Source of the DNA: Bacteroidaceae bacterium
GTDB taxonomy: Bacteria; Bacteroidota; Bacteroidia; Bacteroidales; Bacteroidaceae
Direction: 5' to 3'
Length of the DNA stretch: 64,000 bases
Assembly: GCA_017525235.1 (NCBI GenBank)
Contig: JAFXTC010000029.1
Location: forward strand, 1 to 64,000
The notes under the pieces were generated by a model. That model worked only from the letters and a program-made list of their open reading frames with translations, was not told where the DNA came from and made no database searches. How positions within the stretch are numbered: the first letter of the stretch is position 1; each line of letters opens with the position of its first letter. Shown in pieces: positions 48,165-56,460 of this stretch. A program made the position numbers and the translations under genes.

Positions 48165-50336
48165 TTAATTAGCCATTTCGGAGAGGAACTTGATACGAAC
48201 CAGCCTGATTTCTATCTCTGTGTAGTCTTCTCCCAAAGCATCCAAAGCTTCGTCCAAGTCATCTGTTTCAGATTCCTCCATGAAGTAGTCATAGATATCC
48301 TGCATGTCGTCTTCGTCCATTACATCCTCGATATAATAGTCGATGTTCAGTTTTGTTCCACTATATACAATAGTTTCTATTTCATCCAACAGCTCTTCAA
48401 GGGTAAGGCCCTTTGCCTTTGCAATATCTTCAAGAGCCAGTTTTCTGTCTATACCTTCGATAATGCTAACCTTATTCTTACTCTTGTTTGCCAACGTCCT
48501 GACACGCAAATCCTCCAAACGCTCTATCTCGTTCTCCTCACAATATTTTGCAATCAGTTCACAAAATTCCTTACCATATCGGACAGCCTTACCATCACCG
48601 ACACCTCTTATATTCTTTAGTTCCTCTATTGAGATAGGATAAGTCGTAGCCATATCTTCCAAGGAAGGATCCTGGAAAATAACATAGGGCGGCACACCCT
48701 TCTTTTCTGCAATGCTCTTCCGTAAAGATTTTAGCATACTAAACAACGTTTCATCCAAAACGGAAGATTCACCCATAGAGGGTTCTTCATACTCATCAAA
48801 CTCATTGTCTTTGGATATCCAGAACTCAACAGGCTTGCGCATGAATCGTCTGCCCTCTTCTGTAACCCTCAACAAACCGTAGTTTTCAACTTCTTTCTCA
48901 ATGTAGCCTGATATCATTCCCTGACGAATAACAGCATTCCAGAAACTTGCTTCATGCTCATCACCACAGCCAAAGCACTCTAAATCTTCATGCCTATGCG
49001 ACACAACCTCCTCCGTTTCACGTCCTACAAGAATATCAACCACATGATTCACTTTAAAGTTTTCCTTTATGGCCTCTATCACCTTCAATGCCAAGACGAG
49101 TTCATCTGATGCCTCTTGTTTTTCTTTAGGGAATCTGCAGTTGTCACAATTGCCGCAATTATCAGACTCATATTCTTCTCCAAAATAATGAAGAAGAAAT
49201 TTCCTTCTGCATATAGAAGTCTCTGCATAAGCAGAAGTCTCCTGCAACAACTGCCGACCGATATCCTGTTCAGCAACAGGCTTTCCTTCCATAAATTTCT
49301 CCAGTTTTCTTAAATCCTTTGGAGAATAGAATGTCAGGCAATACCCTTCACCACCATCACGCCCGGCACGTCCGGTTTCCTGATAATAGCCCTCCAAACT
49401 CTTTGGTATATCATAGTGAATCACAAAACGCACGTCTGGTTTGTCAATTCCCATACCAAAGGCTATCGTCGCCACAATAACATCCAAACGTTCCATAAGG
49501 AAATCGTCTTGGGTCTCACTTCTGACCTGCGATTCCATACCCGCATGATATGCCCGTGCATTAATTTGATTGGCACGCAAGACCTCTGCCAGTTCTTCAA
49601 CCTTCTTACGACTTAAGCAATAAATAATGCCGCTCTTGCCTTTATGCTGCATGATAAAACGAATGATGTCTTTATCCACATCCTTTGTTTTCGGGCGAAC
49701 TTCGTAATACAAATTGGGACGATTGAACGAGCTCTTGAATTCCGTAGCATCCAACATTCCCAGATTCTTCTTTATATCACCACGAACCTTGTCTGTTGCC
49801 GTAGCAGTTAAAGCAATAACGGGGGCTTCACCTATTTGATTTACAATAGGACGTATACGTCTGTACTCAGGACGGAAATCATGTCCCCATTCCGATATAC
49901 AATGTGCCTCGTCCACTGCATAGAATGAAATTTTTACATTTGTCAGAAAACTGACATTATCATCCTTTGTCAAGGATTCTGGAGCCACATAAAGCAACTT
50001 CGTCCTACCTGCTTTCACATCGCGTTTGACAATGTCAATTTGTGTCTTAGTAAGAGAAGAATTCAGGAAATGGGCAATGCCGTCATCTTCACTGACCTGA
50101 CGAATGGCATCAACCTGATTCTTCATCAATGCAATAAGTGGAGATATAACAATTGCCGTTCCCTCCATCAGCAAGGCAGGTAATTGGTAGCACAGAGACT
50201 TTCCTCCTCCAGTAGGCATTAACACAAAAGTATCATGCCCAGCTAGAACATTACGAATAATGGCTTCCTGATCGCCTTTGAAGCAGTCAAAGCCAAAGTA
50301 ATGTTTCAGTTGTTCTGTCAGATTCAAATTCTCCAT
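48165..50336 (-). CDS. recQ: ATP-dependent DNA helicase RecQ
   Basis: 723 residues. Helicase motifs: MPTGGGKSLCYQLPALL (Walker A), YAVDEAHCISEWGHDFRPEY (DEAH box and aromatic loop), ATIAFGMGIDKPDVRFVIH and QETGRAGRDG. An RQC zinc region follows with four Cys (CRRKFLLHYFG, CGNCDNC), then a winged helix and an HRDC domain (about 540-605). The C-terminal ~110 residues are an acidic extension (DDMQDIYDYFMEESETDDLDEALDALG). RecQ unwinds DNA in recombination repair. TAACTTTG at 50368-50361 (minus), with TTG 21 nt upstream, is a probable promoter. Confidence 0.97.
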   Translation of the reverse strand: MENLNLTEQLKHYFGFDCFKGDQEAIIRNVLAGHDTFVLMPTGGGKSLCYQLPALLMEGTAIVISPLIALMKNQVDAIRQVSEDDGIAHFLNSSLTKTQIDIVKRDVKAGRTKLLYVAPESLTKDDNVSFLTNVKISFYAVDEAHCISEWGHDFRPEYRRIRPIVNQIGEAPVIALTATATDKVRGDIKKNLGMLDATEFKSSFNRPNLYYEVRPKTKDVDKDIIRFIMQHKGKSGIIYCLSRKKVEELAEVLRANQINARAYHAGMESQVRSETQDDFLMERLDVIVATIAFGMGIDKPDVRFVIHYDIPKSLEGYYQETGRAGRDGGEGYCLTFYSPKDLRKLEKFMEGKPVAEQDIGRQLLQETSAYAETSICRRKFLLHYFGEEYESDNCGNCDNCRFPKEKQEASDELVLALKVIEAIKENFKVNHVVDILVGRETEEVVSHRHEDLECFGCGDEHEASFWNAVIRQGMISGYIEKEVENYGLLRVTEEGRRFMRKPVEFWISKDNEFDEYEEPSMGESSVLDETLFSMLKSLRKSIAEKKGVPPYVIFQDPSLEDMATTYPISIEELKNIRGVGDGKAVRYGKEFCELIAKYCEENEIERLEDLRVRTLANKSKNKVSIIEGIDRKLALEDIAKAKGLTLEELLDEIETIVYSGTKLNIDYYIEDVMDEDDMQDIYDYFMEESETDDLDEALDALGEDYTEIEIRLVRIKFLSEMAN

Positions 50337-50424
50337 ACAAACTTTCCCATTTTTCCTTTACAAAGTTATAATATTTTTTCAATACAAAGCAAGTTTTAAG
50401 ACAACATTTTTAATATTAAACGTC

Positions 50425-50462
50425 AAAAAAAATGGAAGGAACTTTATCTCTTCCCTCCATTA
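50425..50462 (-). terminator. Terminator of the tig-clpP-clpX operon
   Basis: Minus strand: 11-bp stem with one mismatch (50462-50452 with 50441-50431), then TTTTTT (50430-50425). It lies 18 nt beyond the clpX stop. Confidence 0.75.
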
Positions 50463-50480
50463 TTCTTATTTTTCCATCTT

Positions 50481-51710
50481 CTACGCTATAAGGCGATGCG
50501 ACTTTTCTATCTGTTTACGCGCATAATCCGCGGTCACCACAAATGTTGTCATCTTCCCGGAAGGCGCGTCATATTGTGCATCTATCATTACGGCCTCCAT
50601 AATACTACGCAAACCTCTAGCACCGAGTTTGTATTCCACGGCCTTGTCTACCATATATTCCAGAGCTTCCGATTCATACGTCAACTTTATGCCATCCATC
50701 TCGAAAAGTTTCACTTGTTGCTTGACCAGAGAATTCTTGGGTTCCGTAAGAATATTACGCAGAGCCTTCCTGTCAAGTGGGTTTAGATAGGTAAGCACAG
50801 GAAGACGACCAATAATCTCAGGAATAAGCCCAAAACTCTTCAAATCCTGTGGAACTATGTATTTCATCAGATTCTTGGAATCTATCTTCTGTTGATGCTG
50901 TACACTGTTATATCCAACCACATGAGTGTTTAGGCGCTGAGCGATTTTCTTCTCTATACCATCAAAAGCACCACCACAGATAAAGAGAATATTTTTTGTA
51001 TCGACTTCTATGTAATCCTGGTCAGGATGCTTTCTGCCGCCCTTGGGTGGAACATTTACCTTGGCGCCTTCCAACAATTTCAACAAACCTTGCTGCACGC
51101 CCTCCCCACTTACATCACGCGTTATGCTCGGATTATCGCTTTTACGGGCAATCTTATCTATTTCATCTATAAATACTATGCCTCGTTCTGCAGCATTAAC
51201 ATCGTAATTGGCAACCTGAAGCAGACGGCTCAAGATACTCTCGACATCCTCACCCACATAACCAGCTTCAGTAAATACCGTAGCATCCACAATGGTAAAA
51301 GGAACTTTCAGTAAGTTGGCAATAGTTCTTGCAAGTAAGGTTTTGCCCGTACCAGTAGAACCTACCATAATAACATTACTTTTCTCTATCTCAACGCCAT
51401 CGTCATTCTTCTGCTGACCCAATCTTTTATAATGATTGTATACTGATACTGAAAGATAACGTTTGGCATCGTCCTGTCCTATTACATATTGGTCAAGATA
51501 TTCTTTAATCTGCTTAGGTTTGGGAACATCACTCATACCAAAATCACCATTTGAATGAGTAGACTTGGCGCCCATATTCTCCTGCACAATATGATATGCC
51601 TGCATGGCACAATCACTGCAGATGAAGCCATTGATTCCAGACAGCAACAAAGGAACTTCTCCCTCGGGACGTCCGCAGAATGAACATTTATCCGTCTTAT
51701 GTACAGCCAT
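50481..51710 (-). CDS. clpX: ATP-dependent Clp protease ATP-binding subunit ClpX
   Basis: 409 residues. The N-terminal C4 zinc finger has Cys9, Cys12, Cys31 and Cys34. AAA+ core: [11 protein letters not shown] (Walker A), [12 protein letters not shown] (Walker B), GYVGEDVES (pore loop), and sensor/arginine regions further on ([15 protein letters not shown]). It unfolds substrates and feeds them to ClpP. It follows clpP by 3 nt. Confidence 0.98.
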   Translation of the reverse strand: MAVHKTDKCSFCGRPEGEVPLLLSGINGFICSDCAMQAYHIVQENMGAKSTHSNGDFGMSDVPKPKQIKEYLDQYVIGQDDAKRYLSVSVYNHYKRLGQQKNDDGVEIEKSNVIMVGSTGTGKTLLARTIANLLKVPFTIVDATVFTEAGYVGEDVESILSRLLQVANYDVNAAERGIVFIDEIDKIARKSDNPSITRDVSGEGVQQGLLKLLEGAKVNVPPKGGRKHPDQDYIEVDTKNILFICGGAFDGIEKKIAQRLNTHVVGYNSVQHQQKIDSKNLMKYIVPQDLKSFGLIPEIIGRLPVLTYLNPLDRKALRNILTEPKNSLVKQQVKLFEMDGIKLTYESEALEYMVDKAVEYKLGARGLRSIMEAVMIDAQYDAPSGKMTTFVVTADYARKQIEKSHRLIA

Positions 51711-51713
51711 TCT

Positions 51714-52382
51714 TTATTGCTTCTTAGCCAAAACTTGATCTATCATGCCGTACTCCTGAGCTTCCTGAGCTGTCATCCAATAATCACGATCACTATCAGC
51801 CCAAACCTTGTCAAAGTCGGTATGTGAATGATTAGCAATGATAGTATAAAGCTCTTTTTTCAACTTTAGGATTTCACGCGCAGTGATTTCGATATCGCTT
51901 GCCTGCCCCTGAGCACCACCCATTGGCTGATGAATCATCACCCTACTATGTGTCAATGCACTGCGCTTGCCCTCAGTACCTGCCACCAGTAGCACAGCAG
52001 ACATACTTGCCGCCATACCCGTACAGATAGTAGCCACATCACTACTGATAAACTGCATAGTATCATAAATTCCCAATCCAGCATACACACTACCACCAGG
52101 ACTATTAATATAGATACTAATATCCTTACCAGGGTCTACGCTATCAAGATACAACAGCTGAGCCTGTAAAGTATTAGCAGTATAATCGTCAATCTGAGTA
52201 CCAAGGAAAATGATACGATCCATCATCAAACGACTGAACACATCCATCTGAGTAACATTCAACTGACGTTCCTCCAAGATATAAGGATTAAGATATTGGT
52301 TCTGTGCGCTAATCACATCATCCAATACCATGCTATTAACTCCCAAATGACGGGTAGCATATTTTTTAAAGTCGTTGTTCAT
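51714..52382 (-). CDS. clpP: ATP-dependent Clp protease proteolytic subunit
   Basis: 222 residues from ATG at 52382 (MNNDFKKYATRHLG, the usual Bacteroidales start; an ATG four codons upstream is possible). Catalytic triad: Ser126 in GMAASMSAV, His151 in MIHQPMGG and an Asp near 200 in ADSDRDYW. It forms the tetradecameric serine protease chamber with ClpX. The gene lies between tig and clpX in the classic order. Confidence 0.98.
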   Translation of the reverse strand: MNNDFKKYATRHLGVNSMVLDDVISAQNQYLNPYILEERQLNVTQMDVFSRLMMDRIIFLGTQIDDYTANTLQAQLLYLDSVDPGKDISIYINSPGGSVYAGLGIYDTMQFISSDVATICTGMAASMSAVLLVAGTEGKRSALTHSRVMIHQPMGGAQGQASDIEITAREILKLKKELYTIIANHSHTDFDKVWADSDRDYWMTAQEAQEYGMIDQVLAKKQ

Positions 52383-52424
52383 TTTTGTTATCATTAATTT
52401 AAAATGCGCACGCGCAAGGACAGA

Positions 52425-53837
52425 TTACTTTTTGCTTTTTGCAGTTTTGGTCGTCTTAGCGGGCTTTTCAGCCTTGTTCTCTTTCTCAAAGAGTTTGTTG
52501 AACTCCTCCAGCGAAACAGCTTTTTCTGTCAGTTTAACAGTCTCTTTTGCCTTGGCAACAATTTTATTCTCGACAGTACGGGCTACCAAGCCTTCTGCCT
52601 GCTGCTGATTCTTCAGCATCTCATTGGCATAGTTTGTCAGCACGTCATCAGGCAGATTTGTCATACCATACTGAGCAAACTGCATACGTGTGGCAGCCTT
52701 GGCAGTCTCCAGTACATCTGCCTGCTCCACTTTCAACTCAAATTGGTCAGAAAGCTGCTCCTTGATAAGATGCCAAGTCAACTCATCTAAGCTGGCCTTG
52801 AAGTTCTCATTAATATATGCGTCATCCTTATCGGCATTGTTTTTCTGCATAATGCGCTTGAGCATAGCCTCAGGATATTCCAATTCACCAATTCGATTAA
52901 CTAGATAAGCACGCAAATCCTGCAGGAACTTATAGTCGCTGTCTGCCACGAAACTCTGTTTCATGTCTTCTGCTATTCTTGCACGAAACTCTTTCTCGTT
53001 CTTAACGATGCCCTCGCCCAAAACCTGATCAAAGAGAGTCTTATCAAGAGCTGCAGGCTCGAAGCGGGTTATCTCTGTAACCTGGAAACTGAAGTCCGAC
53101 TTCACGTTAGCAGCCTCTTCCTTGCTAATCTTCAGCAAGCTTGCCAATTCAACATCGCTACCATTGTAAGCCTTGTGAGGATTTAGTACAATTACGTCGT
53201 TAACCTTAGCGCCCTCAAACTTAGCCTTCTCTTCATCATTCTTCATGTAATTGGGTAGCATAACAGCATTTTCTACCTGAATGCCGCCTTCCAAGGTGTT
53301 ACCTTTCTTGTCTAATTGAGCCAAAAGACCCTTCACCATGTCGTTATTCTGGTAGCTGTCAACTTTCTGATACTGACCACCACGCTGGCAGTATGCCTGA
53401 ATCTGCTGGTCTACCATCGCCTCATCCACGCTAATGGTGTAGTAGCTCAACTTATCCTTAGCTGAAAGTTTGGCATCAAACTCGGGAGCCAATGCAATGT
53501 CAAACGCAAAAGTAAACTCTTCTTGAGAAGCGAAGTCGATAGCGGGAGTTTTCTCCTCATTAGCCATAGGCTCACCCAAGATGTTAACCTTCTGCTCACG
53601 GATGTACTTATAGAGTTCGTGACTCAAAATCTTATTTATCTCTTCTGCAAGAATTTCTGTACCGAAGCGCTTCTTCAATAAGCCCATGGGCACCTGACCG
53701 GGACGGAAACCTGGCAAATTTGCTTTTTTGCGGAAATCTTTCAGTGCTTTTTCTACTTTTTCCTCGTAATCTGCTTTCTCTACTTTCAGTGTGAGCAAGG
53801 CGCTCACTTTGTCTACGTTTTCGAATGAAATATTCAT
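52425..53837 (-). CDS. tig: Trigger factor
   Basis: 470 residues. Ribosome-binding N-terminal domain with the loop LPGFRPGQVPMGLLKKRFG (the GFRxGxxP signature, about residues 42-60), a poorly conserved central region in place of a typical FKBP domain, and the C-terminal chaperone arms with a Lys-rich end (KPAKTTKTAKSKK). It meets nascent chains at the ribosome exit. First gene of tig-clpP-clpX; TACCTTTG at 53888-53881 (minus) is the -7 box, and the -33 region is filled by a heptamer array. Confidence 0.95.
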   Translation of the reverse strand: MNISFENVDKVSALLTLKVEKADYEEKVEKALKDFRKKANLPGFRPGQVPMGLLKKRFGTEILAEEINKILSHELYKYIREQKVNILGEPMANEEKTPAIDFASQEEFTFAFDIALAPEFDAKLSAKDKLSYYTISVDEAMVDQQIQAYCQRGGQYQKVDSYQNNDMVKGLLAQLDKKGNTLEGGIQVENAVMLPNYMKNDEEKAKFEGAKVNDVIVLNPHKAYNGSDVELASLLKISKEEAANVKSDFSFQVTEITRFEPAALDKTLFDQVLGEGIVKNEKEFRARIAEDMKQSFVADSDYKFLQDLRAYLVNRIGELEYPEAMLKRIMQKNNADKDDAYINENFKASLDELTWHLIKEQLSDQFELKVEQADVLETAKAATRMQFAQYGMTNLPDDVLTNYANEMLKNQQQAEGLVARTVENKIVAKAKETVKLTEKAVSLEEFNKLFEKENKAEKPAKTTKTAKSKK

Positions 53838-53896
53838 TGCTTATCTGTTAAATAATTATACCTCTTTCTAAAATTGGGTGCAAAGGTACGACAAAT

Positions 53897-53931
53897 AATT
53901 TATAATTCATAATTCTGAATTCATAATTATC
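53897..53931. repeat. Heptamer array upstream of tig
   Basis: Five units: AATTTAT, AATTCAT, AATTCTG, AATTCAT, AATTATC, at the -33 side of the tig promoter. Confidence 0.65.
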
Positions 53932-53962
53932 TGTTAACATACCTTATTTATAATAAGAACGT

Positions 53963-54751
53963 CTATTCTGCGGAGTTACGCTCTCTGTCCATTGCCTCAA
54001 AATCCTTCATTCTCAGCACAAAACTGTTGGTTAGATACTTCTCTTTTACAATGGGATTTGCAGCCAATTCGTCAGGTCGGCCCTTGAATAGAATCTGTCC
54101 CTCAAAAAGCATGTAGGCACGGTCTGTTATACAAAGTGTTTCTTCAACGTTGTGGTCGGTTATCAGTACGCCAATATTGCGTTGTTTCAGTTTCCAGACA
54201 ATATACTGAATATCTTCTACAGCAATGGGGTCAACGCCAGCAAAAGGCTCATCTAGCATAATAAATTTGGGGTCAATGGCTAAACAGCGAGCAATTTCAG
54301 TACGTCTGCGTTCACCACCCGAAAGCTGGTCGCCCAGATTCTTACGTACTTTCTCCAAATGAAATTCACTTATCAGGTTCTCCAACTTTTCACGCTGGTA
54401 GTCCCTTGGCTTACCCGTCATTTCCAAAACACTGATGATATTATCCTCCACGCTCATCTTACGGAAAACGCTTGCCTCCTGGGCCAAATAGCCTATACCC
54501 AAGCGAGCACGCTGATATACAGGAAGTTTTGTTATCTCCTGACCGCCTAAAAAGATATGTCCATCGTTGGGAAGAACAAGGCCAGTAGTCATATAGAACG
54601 AAGTGGTCTTTCCAGCTCCGTTGGGGCCAAGAAGGCCTACAATCTCACCCTGCTTAACGCAAAAGGTGACATTGTTCACCACCATACGCTTGCCGTAAAT
54701 CTTGACAAGCCCCTCGCTTCTTAATTCCAGTTTATCTGTTTCGTTCTCCAT
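53963..54751 (-). CDS. lptB: LPS export ABC transporter ATPase LptB
   Basis: 262 residues. Walker [18 protein letters not shown]-loop [12 protein letters not shown], signature [16 protein letters not shown], Walker [16 protein letters not shown] and H-loop [19 protein letters not shown] match LptB closely, including the [14 protein letters not shown] segment. It powers extraction of lipopolysaccharide from the inner membrane. The partners LptF/LptG are not in the window. TACTTTTG at 54777-54770 (minus) is its -7 box; the divergent mlaE promoter is about 95 bp away. Confidence 0.95.
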   Translation of the reverse strand: MENETDKLELRSEGLVKIYGKRMVVNNVTFCVKQGEIVGLLGPNGAGKTTSFYMTTGLVLPNDGHIFLGGQEITKLPVYQRARLGIGYLAQEASVFRKMSVEDNIISVLEMTGKPRDYQREKLENLISEFHLEKVRKNLGDQLSGGERRRTEIARCLAIDPKFIMLDEPFAGVDPIAVEDIQYIVWKLKQRNIGVLITDHNVEETLCITDRAYMLFEGQILFKGRPDELAANPIVKEKYLTNSFVLRMKDFEAMDRERNSAE

Positions 54752-54820
54752 TCTCGTTCATTTTGAATGCAAAAGTACTAAAAAAAGGGAGTTCAAACCA
54801 CTTTTACCCTCATTTTTGTC

Positions 54821-54869
54821 TTTTCGCTTTTCATTTTTCACTTTTCATTTTTCATTTTTAACTTTTCTT
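54821..54869. repeat. Seven-unit heptamer array between lptB and mlaE
   Basis: Units TTTTCGC, TTTTCAT, TTTTCAC, TTTTCAT, TTTTCAT, TTTTAAC, TTTTCTT. It ends 3 nt before the mlaE -7 box. Confidence 0.75.
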
Positions 54870-54871
54870 GG

Positions 54872-54879
54872 TACTTTTG
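54872..54879 (+). promoter_or_regulatory. -7 box of mlaE-mlaF
   Basis: TACTTTTG. Transcription would start near 54884, after an in-frame ATG at 54881, so the real start is the ATG at 54902. No TTTG at -33; the heptamer array occupies it. Confidence 0.55.
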
Positions 54880-54901
54880 CATGCAAAAAGTTGAGAAATT
54901 C

Positions 54902-55645
54902 ATGTTTATAACCAATTTTCTGTCCGCTTTCGGACGTTATCTCATGCTCATGGGGCGCACTTTCAGTATCCCTGAAAGGTGGAGAATGTTCTTGAAGCAA
55001 TACATAAAAGAACTTACACAGCTTGGGGTAGACTCCATAGGCATAGTACTGCTTATATCTTTCTTTATTGGTGCCGTTATCTGCATACAAATTAAACTGA
55101 ACATAGCTAGCCCTTGGATGCCCAATTTCACCACAGGTTATACCACACGTGAAATTATGGTGCTGGAATTCTCCAGCAGTATCATGTGTCTGATTCTATC
55201 AGGCAAGGTGGGCAGTAACATTGCCAGCGAGATTGGCACCATGCGAGTGACCCAGCAGATTGATGCCTTGGAGATTATGGGCGTTAACTCTGCTTCCTTT
55301 TTGATTCTGCCCAAGATTATGGGACTTATGGCCATGATTCCTTGTCTGGTTGTTTTCAGTATGGCTGCCGGATTCCTCGGTGCATACGCCAGTGCTTTGG
55401 TGGGCATTGTTTCTGTTGACGACCTTACCATTGGATTGCAACATGACTTCCGCCAATGGTTCATCTGGATGTCTATGATAAAAAGTTTTGTCTTTGCCTT
55501 CATTATTGCCAGTGTTAGTTCCTTTTACGGATATACCGTCGAAGGAGGCTCATTTGATGTAGGAAAGGCCAGCACTGATGCTGTGGTACGTAGCAGCATG
55601 CTCATTCTATTTGCCGATATCTTCCTTACGCCCCTACTCTCGTAG
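54902..55645 (+). CDS. mlaE: MlaE-family phospholipid transport permease
   Basis: 247 residues, MlaE/DUF140 family with about five transmembrane helices. Recognised by SIGIVLLISFFIGAVICIQ, SGKVGSNIASEIGTMRVTQQIDALEIMGVN (the family's conserved coupling motif) and FGYTVEGG-like FYGYTVEGGSFDVGKASTDAVV. With MlaF it forms the inner-membrane part of a system moving phospholipids between membranes. The start at 54902 is chosen because the ATG at 54881 precedes the predicted transcription start. No mlaD is seen next to it. Confidence 0.93.
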   Translation: MFITNFLSAFGRYLMLMGRTFSIPERWRMFLKQYIKELTQLGVDSIGIVLLISFFIGAVICIQIKLNIASPWMPNFTTGYTTREIMVLEFSSSIMCLILSGKVGSNIASEIGTMRVTQQIDALEIMGVNSASFLILPKIMGLMAMIPCLVVFSMAAGFLGAYASALVGIVSVDDLTIGLQHDFRQWFIWMSMIKSFVFAFIIASVSSFYGYTVEGGSFDVGKASTDAVVRSSMLILFADIFLTPLLS

Positions 55646-55648
55646 TGG

Positions 55649-55704
55649 CTTAAGCCTTAGGCGTTAGGAGTCAGTTTATAACCTATGACCAATAACCAAT
55701 GATA
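55649..55704. repeat. Heptamer array with the mlaF start codon
   Basis: Eight degenerate units: CTTAAGC, CTTAGGC, GTTAGGA, GTCAGTT, TATAACC, TATGACC, AATAACC, AATGATA. The final unit holds the mlaF ATG (55699), so the repeat forms the whole mlaE-mlaF spacer and the ribosome-binding area. Confidence 0.65.
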
Positions 55705-56454
55705 GAAATCAAACATCTATACAAATCGTTCGAGGACAAAGACGTCCTTAAGGATATCAACGCCGTTTTCGAGGAGGGCAAGACCAACCTCATCATTGGT
55801 CAGAGCGGTAGCGGCAAGACGGTGCTGATGAAGAACATTGTGGGACTTTTTGAGCCCGACAAGGGAGAAATTCTGTATGACGGACGCGACTTTGTTAAAA
55901 TGACCAAGCGCGAGAAAGTGCTTATCCGTAGAGAGATGGGCATGATTTTTCAAAGTGCAGCCCTGTTCGACTCTATGTCGGTCCTTGATAATGTAAAGTT
56001 TCCCTTGGACATGTTCTCCGACAAGAACGAGGTCGACCGCATCCGCCGTGCCAAATTTTGCCTGGACCGTGTGAACCTGGCTGGTGCAGAAGAAAAGTTC
56101 CCTGGCGAGATTAGTGGTGGTATGCAGAAACGTGTGGCTATTGCTCGTGCCATTGCTCTAAATCCTAAGTATCTTTTCTGCGACGAGCCCAACTCTGGCC
56201 TTGACCCAAAGACCAGCCTTGTCATTGACGACCTCATCCACAGCATCACTGAGGAGTACAAAATGACTACCATCATCAATACCCACGACATGAATTCCGT
56301 GATGGGTATTGGCGAGAACATTATCTATATATGCGAGGGCCGTATGGAATGGCAGGGCAACAAAGACCAGATTATGACGAGCACCAACGAACGACTCAAC
56401 TCATTTATCTTTGCCAGCGACCTCTTCCGCAAAGTAAAGGAAGCTAATAGCTAG
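55699..56454 (+). CDS. mlaF: MlaF-family phospholipid transport ATPase
   Basis: 251 residues. Walker A GQSGSGKTVLMKN, Q-loop MIFQSAALFDSMSVLDNV (typical of MlaF), signature ISGGMQKRVAIARAIA, Walker B YLFCDEPNSGLDPKT and H-loop NTHDMNSVMGIG. It forms the ATPase of the MlaFE inner-membrane complex. The 3' end lies only 6 nt from the convergent M16 protease gene, with no terminator between. Confidence 0.95.
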   Translation: MIEIKHLYKSFEDKDVLKDINAVFEEGKTNLIIGQSGSGKTVLMKNIVGLFEPDKGEILYDGRDFVKMTKREKVLIRREMGMIFQSAALFDSMSVLDNVKFPLDMFSDKNEVDRIRRAKFCLDRVNLAGAEEKFPGEISGGMQKRVAIARAIALNPKYLFCDEPNSGLDPKTSLVIDDLIHSITEEYKMTTIINTHDMNSVMGIGENIIYICEGRMEWQGNKDQIMTSTNERLNSFIFASDLFRKVKEANS

Positions 56455-56460
56455 TGACGA

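Noticed and set aside
54881-54901. First ATG of the MlaE frame
   Set aside because: Only 1 nt after the -7 box, so it would lie before the transcription start.
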